From assembly GCA_964519585.1 (NCBI GenBank), contig CAZFIO010000036.1, forward strand, positions 1 through 15,217: a stretch of 15,217 bases of DNA, read 5' to 3'. Origin of the DNA: CAZFIO01 sp964519585 (GTDB taxonomy: Bacteria > Bacillota > Clostridia > Tissierellales > Tissierellaceae). The notes under the pieces were generated by a model, which was not told where the DNA came from, did not search any database, and saw only the letters and a list, made by a program, of their open reading frames with translations. The position numbers and the translations under genes are program-made. The stretch's first letter is position 1. Each line of letters begins with the position of its first letter. Shown in pieces: positions 7,508-15,048 of this stretch.

Positions 7508-8551
7508 TTATCCTTTCATTAGGGTTATATGGATTTTAAACCCATTATCAAACTTATAATTAAAGAGCCCCTTATATTTATATGCGATTTCTCTCATTGT
7601 AGAAAGGCCTATCCCCTTAGCCTGTATATTTTCATCCTTATTAAAGTTATTTCCATTGTCTGAAATAGAGATGGAGTAAAACTTATTTTGTTCTATTAAA
7701 GCTATCCTGATTTTACTTGCATTTGAGTGCTTAGCACAATTTGTGATAGCTTCACTAACAATAGTTAATATGTCAAAATTCATTTCATAAGCTAATTCAC
7801 TGTAAATCTTATAGTTAAGATCTAATTCTAGGTCGGGAAAATCATGGCCAAGTTCGTATATTTTACTTTCCAAATCCAAGGACTCCTTATAGAGATTGTG
7901 GATGCTTTTCCTTATATCCTCCATACCATTCTTAAGAGTCTCTTGAAGTATATTTAAACTTTCCTTGAACCCTTCATCACAGATAACCTTCAAGGCTTCC
8001 ACTTGCAGGATACCACTGCTTAAAGAATGACCGATAGAATCATGAAGTTGTCTAGCTATACGGTTTCTTTCTGTCAATATAGCAATATGTATATTCTTTG
8101 CCTTATCTATTTTTAACTGTTCATTATATTTTTCTAGGTAAAGTGTATTTTCAACTAGGGAGTCTCTGGTTTCCTTATTAGTGGTTAAAAGTGTGTTAAA
8201 CAAACTAGTGCTATAAGAAAGATAAAGAGAAAGGATTGATAGAATCATATTTAGGGGATTAGGATTTATTAAAAGTAGGGGAAAAAATACTATGGTGTAT
8301 TCCTTAAAGTCCTGGTATATATTATAGGTAATCAAGGGTAGATAGAGCAAAAAATTATGATTGATAAAGGCTGAAAATGCAAAAGTCATATAGACAATAT
8401 ACCTATGTTTTTTATCCTTCAATAAATCTAGGACAATAGAAAAAATAAGGGAAAATAAAAACAAGACTACCAAGTCTACCTCTTGGCTATTTATATAGGA
8501 ATTATAAAAACAAAAGGAAAGAACAATAAACTTTTCTATGATAGACCTCAT
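7508..8551 (-). CDS. HisKA_3 sensor histidine kinase (Lnr-like)
   Basis: The protein has 347 residues. Residues 1-120 are hydrophobic, with about five or six predicted membrane helices and almost no extracellular domain, the intramembrane-sensing style. A coiled linker runs to about 155. The H box ERNRIARQLHDSIGHSL holds the phospho-acceptor His170, typical of HisKA_3 (NarL-family) kinases. The catalytic domain has the N box SEAITNCAKHSNA (266-278), G1 DNGNNF (298-303) and G2 KGIGLSTM (312-319). It is followed directly by its response regulator. The start ATG at 8551 is preceded by a run of eight G (GGGGGGGG-TTAAT-ATG), an unusual homopolymer serving as ribosome binding site. Envelope-active antibiotics are a plausible signal by analogy with LnrJ; the ligand is not readable from the sequence. 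Confidence 0.92.
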   Translation of the reverse strand: MRSIIEKFIVLSFCFYNSYINSQEVDLVVLFLFSLIFSIVLDLLKDKKHRYIVYMTFAFSAFINHNFLLYLPLITYNIYQDFKEYTIVFFPLLLINPNPLNMILSILSLYLSYSTSLFNTLLTTNKETRDSLVENTLYLEKYNEQLKIDKAKNIHIAILTERNRIARQLHDSIGHSLSSGILQVEALKVICDEGFKESLNILQETLKNGMEDIRKSIHNLYKESLDLESKIYELGHDFPDLELDLNYKIYSELAYEMNFDILTIVSEAITNCAKHSNASKIRIALIEQNKFYSISISDNGNNFNKDENIQAKGIGLSTMREIAYKYKGLFNYKFDNGFKIHITLMKG

Positions 8552-8585
8552 ATTAACCCCCCCCAGTTTTCTTCTATTTAATATA

Positions 8586-8614
8586 ATTATACTGATAACG
8601 ATTAAGAATTACAA
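8586..8614 (-). promoter_or_regulatory. Promoter of the kinase/regulator operon
   Basis: On the minus strand, TTGTAA (8614-8609), exactly 17 bases and TATAAT (8591-8586) give a near-consensus sigma-A promoter 34 bases before the kinase start codon. Confidence 0.75.
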
Positions 8615-8620
8615 GAAATA

Positions 8621-8632
8621 TGACATTTGTCA
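8621..8632. promoter_or_regulatory. Candidate response regulator operator
   Basis: TGACATTTGTCA is a perfect inverted repeat (TGACA/TGTCA, 2-base centre) between the two divergent promoters. It lies just upstream of the kinase -35 box and about 50 bases upstream of the exporter -10 box. NarL-type regulators bind short inverted repeats, so it could serve both operons. It is the only such palindrome I noticed in this spacer. Binding is inferred. Confidence 0.5.
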
Positions 8633-8678
8633 GGTAAGATTATGATTAACTACACTATCATCATGATTTTCATCTTTA

Positions 8679-8684
8679 TATAAT
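8679..8684 (+). promoter_or_regulatory. -10 box of the ABC exporter operon
   Basis: TATAAT lies 30 bases before the ATPase start codon. The region at the -35 distance (TATCAT, 8656-8661) is poor, as expected for a promoter that needs an activator such as the adjacent response regulator. Confidence 0.55.
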
Positions 8685-8714
8685 GAAACTAAGATAATTA
8701 GAGGAGTGATAAAA

Positions 8715-9647
8715 ATGATAGTCAAAGTAAGCAATTTGGTAAAACGATACAAAGATCTTATAGCCCTAGATCATTTTAACTTAGAAATTAGGGAGGGTGA
8801 GATCTTGGGCCTACTAGGCCCCAATGGATGTGGAAAGACCACTGCTATAAATTCTATCCTATCCCTACTTAAGTATGACAAGGGTGATATAGAGATATTC
8901 GGTAGAAAGATGACCCCAAATGACTATGATTTAAAGAGACAAATTGGTGTAGTACCCCAGGAGGTTTCAGTTTTTGAAAACTTGACAGTAAAGGAAAACA
9001 TAGATTATTTTTGTGGCCTATATATAGATGATAGGAAACTTAGGGAAAGGTATGTGGGGGAGGCTATAGATTTTGTTGGTTTAGAAGAATATGTAAAGTT
9101 TTATCCAAAAAAGTTGTCTGGTGGGTTAAAACGAAGGTTAAACATAGCTTGTGGGATAGTCCATAAACCTAAGTTGATTTTCCTGGATGAACCTACAGTA
9201 GCTGTAGATGCCCAAAGTAGGAATTTCATATTGGAGGGCATAAAAAAGCTAAACAAGGAAGGGTCTACCATTCTTTATACATCCCACTACTTAGAAGAGG
9301 TAGAAATTCTTTGCAATAGGATAGTAATTATGGATAAAGGAAAGAATTTAGTTTCTGGCACTAATGAAGAACTAAAAGCGATGATAAGTACTACTGAAAA
9401 AATAATAGTAGGATTTGAAAATATAAGCGAAGTGCTAGAAAGAAATATAGAAGGCATAGACCATGTAATAGATGTAGAAAAATCAGACGAAGATTATATA
9501 ATAAAGTTTGAAAATGGTGTAAATAACCTATCAAATTTATTGGACTTTATTAAGAATAATAATTTAGTATATACAAAACTATATAGCCAACTACCGACAC
9601 TAAATGATGTCTTCCTAGAACTTACTGGAAAGGAGCTAAGAGATTAA
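8715..9647 (+). CDS. ABC exporter ATPase (LnrL-like)
   Basis: The 310-residue cytoplasmic ATPase subunit of an ABC-2 type exporter. Motifs counted from ATG 8715: Walker A GPNGCGKT (35-42), Q-loop Gln82 (VPQEVS), signature LSGGLKRR (134-141), Walker B LIFLDEP (154-160), D-loop VDAQ (164-167) and switch His191 (YTSHYLEE). A C-terminal extension of about 80 residues follows, as in DrrA/NatA/LnrL proteins (LnrL is about 311 residues). An in-frame GTG at 8706 would add three residues but lies inside the GAGGAG ribosome binding site (8701-8706), so ATG 8715 is the better start. The two permease genes follow at once. Closest analogue: B. subtilis LnrL, given the divergent HisKA_3/NarL pair and two permeases; DrrA-like exporters remain possible. 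Confidence 0.93.
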   Translation: MIVKVSNLVKRYKDLIALDHFNLEIREGEILGLLGPNGCGKTTAINSILSLLKYDKGDIEIFGRKMTPNDYDLKRQIGVVPQEVSVFENLTVKENIDYFCGLYIDDRKLRERYVGEAIDFVGLEEYVKFYPKKLSGGLKRRLNIACGIVHKPKLIFLDEPTVAVDAQSRNFILEGIKKLNKEGSTILYTSHYLEEVEILCNRIVIMDKGKNLVSGTNEELKAMISTTEKIIVGFENISEVLERNIEGIDHVIDVEKSDEDYIIKFENGVNNLSNLLDFIKNNNLVYTKLYSQLPTLNDVFLELTGKELRD

Positions 9648-9648
9648 T

Positions 9649-10704
9649 ATGAAAGGTATATTTAGAAGCTGCTTATATTTAGGAAAAAACCTTTTTAGAG
9701 ATTTTGGATTTTCTTTTTGGTCTTTGATTTATCCCCTAATCCTTGTTTCTTTCTTCTATGTGGCCTTTTCTGGCCTTACCAATATAAAATATGAGGATAT
9801 AAATGTAGGAGTAGAAAAAGAAAATCCAATAATTTATATTTTAGATAATATTGACATGATAAATGTGTATGAGTTTAATAAAGAAGAAGCAGTAGAAAAA
9901 ATCGAATTAGGTGACTTAGATGGATTTATAGATATGGATTTTAATATTTCAGTAAAAAAGTCAGGAATCAATCAAACCATAATAAAGTCTATAGTAGACC
10001 AAGTAAAACAAATGAATGCATCAAATATAGCCCTAGAAAGGTTTGACTTTTCTGTAAACTATATTGGAGAAAAAGAACAAAAGGCTAATGGCATCTTAGT
10101 AATATTTTATTCCATGATTGCCATGGTTACAGCATATAGCATTTTTGCAGGGGTTGAAACTGTTTCCTTAGCTCAAGGCAATTTAACTAATATTGGAGCT
10201 AGATTAAATGTTACCCCCCTAAAGAAGATGAATTTTATATTGGCAGGCACCATAATTGGTATTATACTAAATCTTTTTGCCAATGTAATACTACTTTTAT
10301 ATATAAGATATATTTTGAAGATGAATTTATTTACTGAAATCAAATATAGTTTTATTTTCATAATGTTGGGCAACTTATTTGGAATTTCTCTAGGCATATT
10401 TATTGGTGCTTCCAATAAAAAGTCTATAGGTGTAAAAACCTTGATATCTATTGCTACAATGCTAATCCTATCATTTCTTTCTGGCTTAATGTCACCTGAT
10501 GTAAAAATTATGCTAGATAGAAAAATACCTATACTAGGTAAGGTAAATCCAGTAGGTATAATTAGCAATAATCTATATAGGATTAACCTTTTAGAAAATA
10601 CAAAAGATATTGGTTCTGGAATTTTTATATTAATAGCCTATAGTGTTATCCTGGTATTTGGATCCTATATGTTTTTAAGGGGGCGAAACTATGACAGTAT
10701 ATAA
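9649..10704 (+). CDS. ABC-2 type permease 1 (LnrM-like)
   Basis: This 351-residue integral membrane protein has the ABC-2 layout: one helix near residues 24-42, a large outside domain to about 145, then five hydrophobic helices (about 148-170, 198-220, 233-253, 265-282, 322-345). The segment FLSGLMSPDVKIMLDRKIPI and the following NPVGIISNNLYRI are the usual loop before the last helix of ABC2_membrane_3 permeases. The ATG follows the ATPase stop by one base, with AAGGAG 14 to 19 bases upstream. The next permease overlaps its end by 14 bases. Together with that permease it should form the export channel, energised by the ATPase. The substrate is unknown; polyene or other lipophilic antibiotics are plausible by analogy to LnrLMN. 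Confidence 0.88.
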   Translation: MKGIFRSCLYLGKNLFRDFGFSFWSLIYPLILVSFFYVAFSGLTNIKYEDINVGVEKENPIIYILDNIDMINVYEFNKEEAVEKIELGDLDGFIDMDFNISVKKSGINQTIIKSIVDQVKQMNASNIALERFDFSVNYIGEKEQKANGILVIFYSMIAMVTAYSIFAGVETVSLAQGNLTNIGARLNVTPLKKMNFILAGTIIGIILNLFANVILLLYIRYILKMNLFTEIKYSFIFIMLGNLFGISLGIFIGASNKKSIGVKTLISIATMLILSFLSGLMSPDVKIMLDRKIPILGKVNPVGIISNNLYRINLLENTKDIGSGIFILIAYSVILVFGSYMFLRGRNYDSI

Positions 10705-11818
10705 ATATTTTATAAAAGTAGCATTGAAAAACAGGGCAGTTATAATGGGTTACCTTGGAATCTTCTTTTTTCTATCAATTATCAATGGAGCAAGCACAAA
10801 TACCAGTGAAATGCAGTTTATGGAGACAAAACTAAATCTAGGCATTATAGACCATAGTAAAACGGAAATATCCAGGGGCCTTGTAGATTATTTGACTGAA
10901 AATAATAATATTGTAGAAACAAAAGACGATGAGGACTATATCAAGGAGCAGATTTTTATCCAAATGCTAGATGGGGTAGTTATAATACCAGAAGATTTTG
11001 AAGAAAGGGTAATAAATAAGCAGGAGGCTATAAGGACTTATAAAAATGATAGAGAAATTGGTGTTTTATATTTGAATAATCAAGTTGAGAAGTACCTTAT
11101 ATTCGCCAATGCCTCCTATGATAATGAAAAGTTTAACCTAGGGACTATAAAGGAGGCCTTAAGTAAGGAGGCTGAAGTTGAAATAATAGGGGACAGCATG
11201 GATAACAGTAACAATAGTGCAAGAGATTGGTTTACAGCATATTTCAATTTTTCAAGTTATGTAATTATTGCAATTTATGTAGCCGTAATTGGCCTAGTAA
11301 TGACAGAATTTAAGGACGAAAAAATTGAGAACAGGATGAAGATATCATCTAAGGAATTTTTCAAATACAATAAGGAAATATACCTGGGGCAGATAAGTCT
11401 TGGTATTCTGATAACATGCCTCTTTATATTATTAAGCATTCTTTTAAAAGGAAAGAATCTTGGCCAGGTCCAGTTTGGAAAGCATGTCTTAAATATAAGT
11501 ATCTTCTCCTTGGCAATACTATGCTTTACCTTTATGGTGAATAATTTAACTAGAAATAGGTTTGTTATAAATGGTATTAGTACAGTAGTATCCCTAGGTA
11601 CTTCTTTTATATCAGGAGTTATGGTTCCCCAGGAATACCTTGGAGAAAAGGTACTATCAGTAGCAAAGTTTTTCCCCACCTACTACTATGTAAGGGTAAA
11701 CAACACAAATATAAGGACTTATGGGGATATAAGATATGATATAGGTATGCAGGTCTTGTTTGCCCTAGTATTTTTACTCATGGGATTATACTTTTCAAAA
11801 GTAAAGCAAAGGGCATAA
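10691..11818 (+). CDS. ABC-2 type permease 2 (LnrN-like)
   Basis: A 375-residue permease with the same plan as its neighbour: a first helix at about residues 15-33, an outside domain of about 150 residues, then hydrophobic helices near 188-206, 228-248, 266-284, 292-310 and 350-369. The segment FISGVMVPQEYL with FFPTYYYVRVNNT is the conserved ABC-2 loop and re-entry motif. The start overlaps the previous gene by 14 bases, with GGGGGCG before it, which suggests translational coupling and fixed subunit ratio. It probably forms a heterodimer with permease 1. The two are recognisably related but quite divergent. The operon ends at a long hairpin without a T tract. Confidence 0.88.
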   Translation: MTVYKYFIKVALKNRAVIMGYLGIFFFLSIINGASTNTSEMQFMETKLNLGIIDHSKTEISRGLVDYLTENNNIVETKDDEDYIKEQIFIQMLDGVVIIPEDFEERVINKQEAIRTYKNDREIGVLYLNNQVEKYLIFANASYDNEKFNLGTIKEALSKEAEVEIIGDSMDNSNNSARDWFTAYFNFSSYVIIAIYVAVIGLVMTEFKDEKIENRMKISSKEFFKYNKEIYLGQISLGILITCLFILLSILLKGKNLGQVQFGKHVLNISIFSLAILCFTFMVNNLTRNRFVINGISTVVSLGTSFISGVMVPQEYLGEKVLSVAKFFPTYYYVRVNNTNIRTYGDIRYDIGMQVLFALVFLLMGLYFSKVKQRA

Positions 11819-11866
11819 AGATTATAGGCCATTTCAATAGTTTATTATTGTAATGGCCCATAATCT
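11819..11866. terminator. Long hairpin between convergent genes, no U tract
   Basis: AGATTAT, GGCCATT and CAATA on the left pair with TATTG, AATGGCC and ATAATCT on the right. Two single mismatches interrupt the 19 paired positions, and the loop is 6 bases (GTTTAT). It begins one base after the permease stop. No T run follows on either strand, so it is either a weak bidirectional terminator or a 3' mRNA stabiliser. Confidence 0.5.
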
Positions 11867-11883
11867 GATAAGGAATGCTGTAT

Positions 11884-12153
11884 TCATTCATCTTTTCTTT
11901 TAAAGTATTTCCATCCTAAAATATTTCCCATAATTAAGCTTCCCACCATGAGGGCAATTAAGACAATAACAATATCCTCAAACCCTGTAGTATTCTTGGT
12001 ATTCAAAGTTATTAGAGAATAAGCAAACCATATGGCCCCTATAAGGCTGGGAATAAAGGTAATTGTTTTTGATTTGAAAAACTTTTGAATGATATAACTA
12101 TAAAAAAACCCAATAAGAAATATTCCTGATAATAATAACAGTAATCTAAACAT
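11884..12153 (-). CDS. Small membrane protein, YesK-like
   Basis: An 89-residue protein with three hydrophobic stretches: residues about 2-20, a middle one around TFIPSLIGAIWFAYSLI, and a third around IVIVLIALMVGSLIMGNILG. A basic, charged end (KYFKRKDE) follows. The pattern resembles the YesK-like family of small three-helix membrane proteins, for which no function is known; this is a tentative match. An in-frame TTG at 12162 would lengthen it by three residues but abuts the GGAGG site (12168-12164). ATG 12153, ten bases downstream of that site, is the better start. It is transcribed divergently from the macro domain gene and converges on the exporter operon. Confidence 0.7.
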   Translation of the reverse strand: MFRLLLLLSGIFLIGFFYSYIIQKFFKSKTITFIPSLIGAIWFAYSLITLNTKNTTGFEDIVIVLIALMVGSLIMGNILGWKYFKRKDE

Positions 12154-12207
12154 AAAAATCAATCCTCCATTTTAGAAAATTATATTTATACCCCATAGAT
12201 GAGATTT

Positions 12208-12262
12208 GACTTGAAAAGCTAATCCTAATATTCTTATGATTTGCAAATTATAGTGATATAAT
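12208..12262 (+). promoter_or_regulatory. Promoter region of the macro domain gene
   Basis: The best element is an extended -10, TGATATAAT (12254-12262), 30 bases before the macro gene start. An upstream alternative is TTGACT (12208-12213) followed, after 17 bases, by TATTCT. The GGGGGTGGGC ribosome binding site lies just ahead of ATG 12293. The same intergenic stretch must also hold the promoter of the small membrane protein on the other strand, where TATAAT-like boxes lie near 12180-12192. Confidence 0.5.
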
Positions 12263-12292
12263 GTAGGTGAACTGAAAAATGGGGGTGGGCTT

Positions 12293-13336
12293 ATGCCATT
12301 GGAGATTATCCGTAATGATATAATAAATATGAAAGTTGATGCTATTGTAAATTCAACAAATAAATATTTTTCAGGGTCAGGAGGAAGTGATAGAAAAATA
12401 CATGAAGCTGCTGGACCCAGCCTTGCTCTAGAATGTGAGGATCTGCCAAGTCTAGAGTTGGGTAAGTCTGTAATTACTAAGGGCCATAATTTACCTGCTA
12501 AATACATAATCCATACAGTTGGACCTATATGGATTGATGGGGATAGTGGAGAGGACAGACTTTTGGCTGATGCCTATAGGAATTCATTAGAATTAGCAAA
12601 AAAACACAGGCTAGAAACCATAGCCTTTCCCCTGATTGCTTCAGGGACCTATGGCTATCCTAAAGACAGGGCCTTGGAAGTTGCTATTGCAACTATAGGA
12701 GAGTTTTTGTTTAAAAATGATATGATGGTATATTTAGTAGTTTACGACAAAAAGGCCTTTAGACTATCAGAAAAACTATTTTCATCTATTAAGGAATACA
12801 TAGATGATAATTATGTTGAGGGGAACTATTTTCAAGACATCCTGTACAGAAGGCCCTATAGTAGTGATGAAATTCTTTATCAGTTAAAACCGGTAAAAAT
12901 AACTGATGAAATACTTGAGGAAAAGCTAGTATCTATAGAACCTTTATTGTCTAGGAAGGACAAGAAAAGGAGCCTAGAAAATATAATTAAAAACATTGAT
13001 GAAAGCTTCTCCCAAATGCTTCTAAGATTAATTGATGAAAGTGGCAGGACTGATGCAGAAATTTACAAAAGAGCAAATATTGATAGAAGATTATTCTCCA
13101 AGATTAGAAATGATGTAAATTATAGTCCTAGCAAGCCTACAGCTATTGCTTTTGCCATAGCCTTGCAACTAAACCTTGATGAAACTAAAGATTTATTGCT
13201 TAAGGCAGGTTTTGCCCTATCAAATAGTAGTAAGTTTGATGTAATTATTAGGTATTTTATAGAAAATAAAAATTATAATATTTTTGAAATCAATGAAGCC
13301 CTCTTTGTTTTTGACCAAAATCTATTGGGATCATAA
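12293..13336 (+). CDS. Macro domain protein with C-terminal XRE-like helical domain
   Basis: The 347-residue product has two parts. Residues 1-165 are a macro domain that binds ADP-ribose or related nucleotides and may remove ADP-ribose from targets or metabolise ADP-ribose derivatives. Its signatures are DAIVNSTN (16-23), the phosphate loop SGSGGSDRKIHEAAG (27-41) and the second loop LIASGTYGYPKDRA (114-127). A linker of about 70 residues follows. Residues 239-342 (SFSQMLLRLIDESGRTDAEI, KRANIDRRLFSKIR, PTAIAFAIALQLNLDETKDL) are all-helical. They resemble the XRE/Cro-type helix-turn-helix tail found in several clostridial fusion proteins. An ADP-ribose-responsive DNA-binding role is inferred. 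The VWA gene follows after 77 bases but is separated by a terminator. The macro part is very secure, the tail reasonably so. Confidence 0.9.
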   Translation: MPLEIIRNDIINMKVDAIVNSTNKYFSGSGGSDRKIHEAAGPSLALECEDLPSLELGKSVITKGHNLPAKYIIHTVGPIWIDGDSGEDRLLADAYRNSLELAKKHRLETIAFPLIASGTYGYPKDRALEVAIATIGEFLFKNDMMVYLVVYDKKAFRLSEKLFSSIKEYIDDNYVEGNYFQDILYRRPYSSDEILYQLKPVKITDEILEEKLVSIEPLLSRKDKKRSLENIIKNIDESFSQMLLRLIDESGRTDAEIYKRANIDRRLFSKIRNDVNYSPSKPTAIAFAIALQLNLDETKDLLLKAGFALSNSSKFDVIIRYFIENKNYNIFEINEALFVFDQNLLGS

Positions 13337-13338
13337 AT

Positions 13339-13364
13339 GTCGCCTTAAGGGCGACCTTTTTCTT
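13339..13364 (+). terminator. Terminator after the macro domain gene
   Basis: GTCGCC (13339-13344) pairs with GGCGAC (13350-13355) around TTAAG, followed by CTTTTTCTT. The stem is GC-rich against an AT-rich background and starts two bases after the stop codon. Confidence 0.88.
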
Positions 13365-13413
13365 ATGTAATAATGTTATCCTTTAATCAATAAAATAATT
13401 GGAGGGGAAGTAA

Positions 13414-14058
13414 ATGAAAAAAGACTTAACTGAAGTAATATTTATCCTAGACAGAAGTGGTTCTATGGCAGGGCTTGAGGATGACACCATCGGTGGCTAC
13501 AACGGTATGATAAAAAAACAAAAGGCCCTAGATGGAGATGTAATTGTTACTACAGTTTTATTTGATGATGAATACGAACTTCTACATGATAGGATAGGTC
13601 TAATGGGAATTGAACCCATAAGTGAAAAAGACTATTATGTAAGGGGAACAACAGCCTTGCTGGATGCTATAGGAAAAAGTATAAATAAAATAATTAATGT
13701 GCAGAAAAACACAGCTAGGGATGAAAGAGCAGAAAAGGTTATGTTTGTTATAACAACAGATGGTATGGAGAATGCCAGTAGGGAATATACTTATGATAGG
13801 ATAAAGGCTATGATAGAGCATCAAAAAGAAAGATATAATTGGGAGTTTTTATTTCTAGGAGCAAATATTGATGCTGTAGAAACTGCAGCCAAGTTTGGGA
13901 TAGACAGGGATAGGGCTACAAACTTTCACTCAGACAAAATAGGATCTGCTATAAACTATCAAATCATAAGCGAGACAGTCCAGGCCTATAGAGAAAGCAA
14001 TACCATACCTAGTGATTGGAAAAAGGAGATAGAAGAAGATTATAAAAGAAGAAGTTAG
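13414..14058 (+). CDS. von Willebrand factor A domain protein, TerY-like
   Basis: This 214-residue cytoplasmic protein is almost entirely one VWA domain. The metal ion-dependent adhesion site is intact: DRSGSM (13-18, Asp13, Ser15, Ser17), Thr79/Thr80 in RGTTALLDAIG, and Asp116 in TTDG. The sequence TIGGYNGMI (25-33) and the FLFLGANIDA segment (145-154) match the TerY-like VWA proteins of tellurite-resistance-type stress systems. There is no signal peptide. The start follows GGAGGGG by six bases. Its neighbour, the macro/XRE protein, points to an accessory stress or conflict module, but no ter, kinase or phosphatase genes are present here. A partner-binding scaffold role is inferred. Confidence 0.88.
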   Translation: MKKDLTEVIFILDRSGSMAGLEDDTIGGYNGMIKKQKALDGDVIVTTVLFDDEYELLHDRIGLMGIEPISEKDYYVRGTTALLDAIGKSINKIINVQKNTARDERAEKVMFVITTDGMENASREYTYDRIKAMIEHQKERYNWEFLFLGANIDAVETAAKFGIDRDRATNFHSDKIGSAINYQIISETVQAYRESNTIPSDWKKEIEEDYKRRS

Positions 14059-14069
14059 AAAAATTTATT

Positions 14070-14098
14070 TTGCCTGTCTTATGATAAGGGAGTAAAGT
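14070..14098 (+). promoter_or_regulatory. Weak candidate promoter for dapF
   Basis: TTGCCT (14070-14075), 17 bases, then TAAAGT (14093-14098) lie in the 92-base gap before dapF. Both boxes match consensus at four of six positions. No terminator separates the VWA gene from dapF, so readthrough is equally possible. Confidence 0.3.
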
Positions 14099-14165
14099 CC
14101 AGATTAATAGTAGCTAGGGAGACTTATGATGATACATTAAGAAATGAAAAATGAAGGGGGTAAAT

Positions 14166-15002
14166 ATGGAGTTTTTTAAATACACAGGTTTAGGTAAGGA
14201 CTTTATACTAATTGATAATACCAGGGGAAATGTGGAAATGAACAAGGACCTTGCTAAAGATATGTGCAATAGATATTTTGGTATTGGTGCAGATGGTGTG
14301 GTCTTGGTTTCACCAAGTGAAAACCAAGATATAAGAATGGATATTTTCAACTCTGATGGTAGCATAGCAGAGATGTGTGGTAATGCCTCTAGGTGCTTTG
14401 CTAAATTTGTTTATGAGAAGGACCTTGTGAAGAAGAGGGATTTTACTATTGAAACCCTAGCTGGTGTAATTAAACTCAGTTTAAATATTGAAGATAAGTT
14501 TGTTAAAAGCATAAAAGTTCATATGGGGCAGCCTAGATTTTCAAGTAAGGATATACCTTTTTCTATAGAGAGAGAAAGAATTGTAGACTACCCAATAGCC
14601 ATAGATGGAAAGAAATTCAAAATTACCTCTATGTTTATGGGGGTCCCCCATACGGTAATCTTTATTGACCATATTTTTGATGACTATATTCTTAATGTAG
14701 GGAAAAAGTTAGAAACTTCCAACTACTTTCCCAAAAAAACAAATGTAAACTTTGTATCCATTTTAAATAGGAGGGAAATTGTTCTTAGGACCTGGGAAAG
14801 GGGTGCAGGCTACACCTTGGCCTGTGGTACTGGCAGCTGTGCGTCTGTAGTAGCGGGAGTTATAAATGGAAAACTAGATAGAAAGGTTTTGGTTCATTTA
14901 AGGGGTGGAGATTTAAGCATTGAATATGATGGGGAAGATGTATATATGACAGGAGAGGCCCTAGAAGTTTTTAGAGGAATTTATCCTAAAATAAAGTCTT
15001 GA
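14166..15002 (+). CDS. dapF: Diaminopimelate epimerase
   Basis: DapF converts LL- to meso-diaminopimelate, the last step before lysine decarboxylation and a required cross-linking residue of peptidoglycan. The 278-residue protein has the two-fold symmetric fold. Counted from ATG 14166, catalytic Cys71 lies in MCGNASRCFA and catalytic Cys220 in ACGTGSCAS. Also present are FNSDGS (61-66), the GADGV segment and WERGAGYTLAC. The first motif reads CGNAS where many DapF proteins have CGNGA, a mild substitution. An ATG at 14151 would add five residues (MKGVN) but overlaps the GAAGGGGG ribosome binding site, so 14166 is preferred. It appears to be a stand-alone unit: no other dap gene is in view, and a strong terminator overlaps its stop codon. 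Confidence 0.96.
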   Translation: MEFFKYTGLGKDFILIDNTRGNVEMNKDLAKDMCNRYFGIGADGVVLVSPSENQDIRMDIFNSDGSIAEMCGNASRCFAKFVYEKDLVKKRDFTIETLAGVIKLSLNIEDKFVKSIKVHMGQPRFSSKDIPFSIERERIVDYPIAIDGKKFKITSMFMGVPHTVIFIDHIFDDYILNVGKKLETSNYFPKKTNVNFVSILNRREIVLRTWERGAGYTLACGTGSCASVVAGVINGKLDRKVLVHLRGGDLSIEYDGEDVYMTGEALEVFRGIYPKIKS

Positions 15003-15038
15003 AATCTGGATTTTGCTTTCAAGACTTTATTTTATTTA
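14991..15038 (+). terminator. Strong terminator overlapping the dapF stop codon
   Basis: A perfect 14-bp stem pairs ATAAAGTCTTGAAA (14991-15004) with TTTCAAGACTTTAT (15017-15030), loop 12 bases, followed by TTTATTT. The stem begins inside the last codons of dapF. Confidence 0.9.
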
Positions 15039-15048
15039 GGGATGCTTA

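Noticed and set aside
8706..8714. GTG start for the exporter ATPase
   Set aside because: It overlaps the GAGGAG ribosome site; ATG 8715 has correct spacing.
10173..10568. Open frame of 131 codons on the minus strand inside permease 1
   Set aside because: It lies wholly opposite a well-supported permease gene and has no ribosome site or recognisable domain; composition is that of antisense AT-rich DNA.
11275..11679. Open frame of 134 codons on the minus strand inside permease 2
   Set aside because: Same reasoning: antisense to a conserved ABC-2 permease, no ribosome site.
12172..12507. Minus-strand frame opposite the macro domain start
   Set aside because: Covers the divergent promoter region and the conserved macro phosphate loop on the other strand; no homology recognised.
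14059..14165. Lysine riboswitch ahead of dapF
   Set aside because: The gap is about 100 bases, too short for a lysine riboswitch plus expression platform, and none of its conserved elements was seen.
14151..14165. ATG start for dapF five codons upstream
   Set aside because: It overlaps the GAAGGGGG ribosome site; ATG 14166 gives the standard DapF N-terminus.
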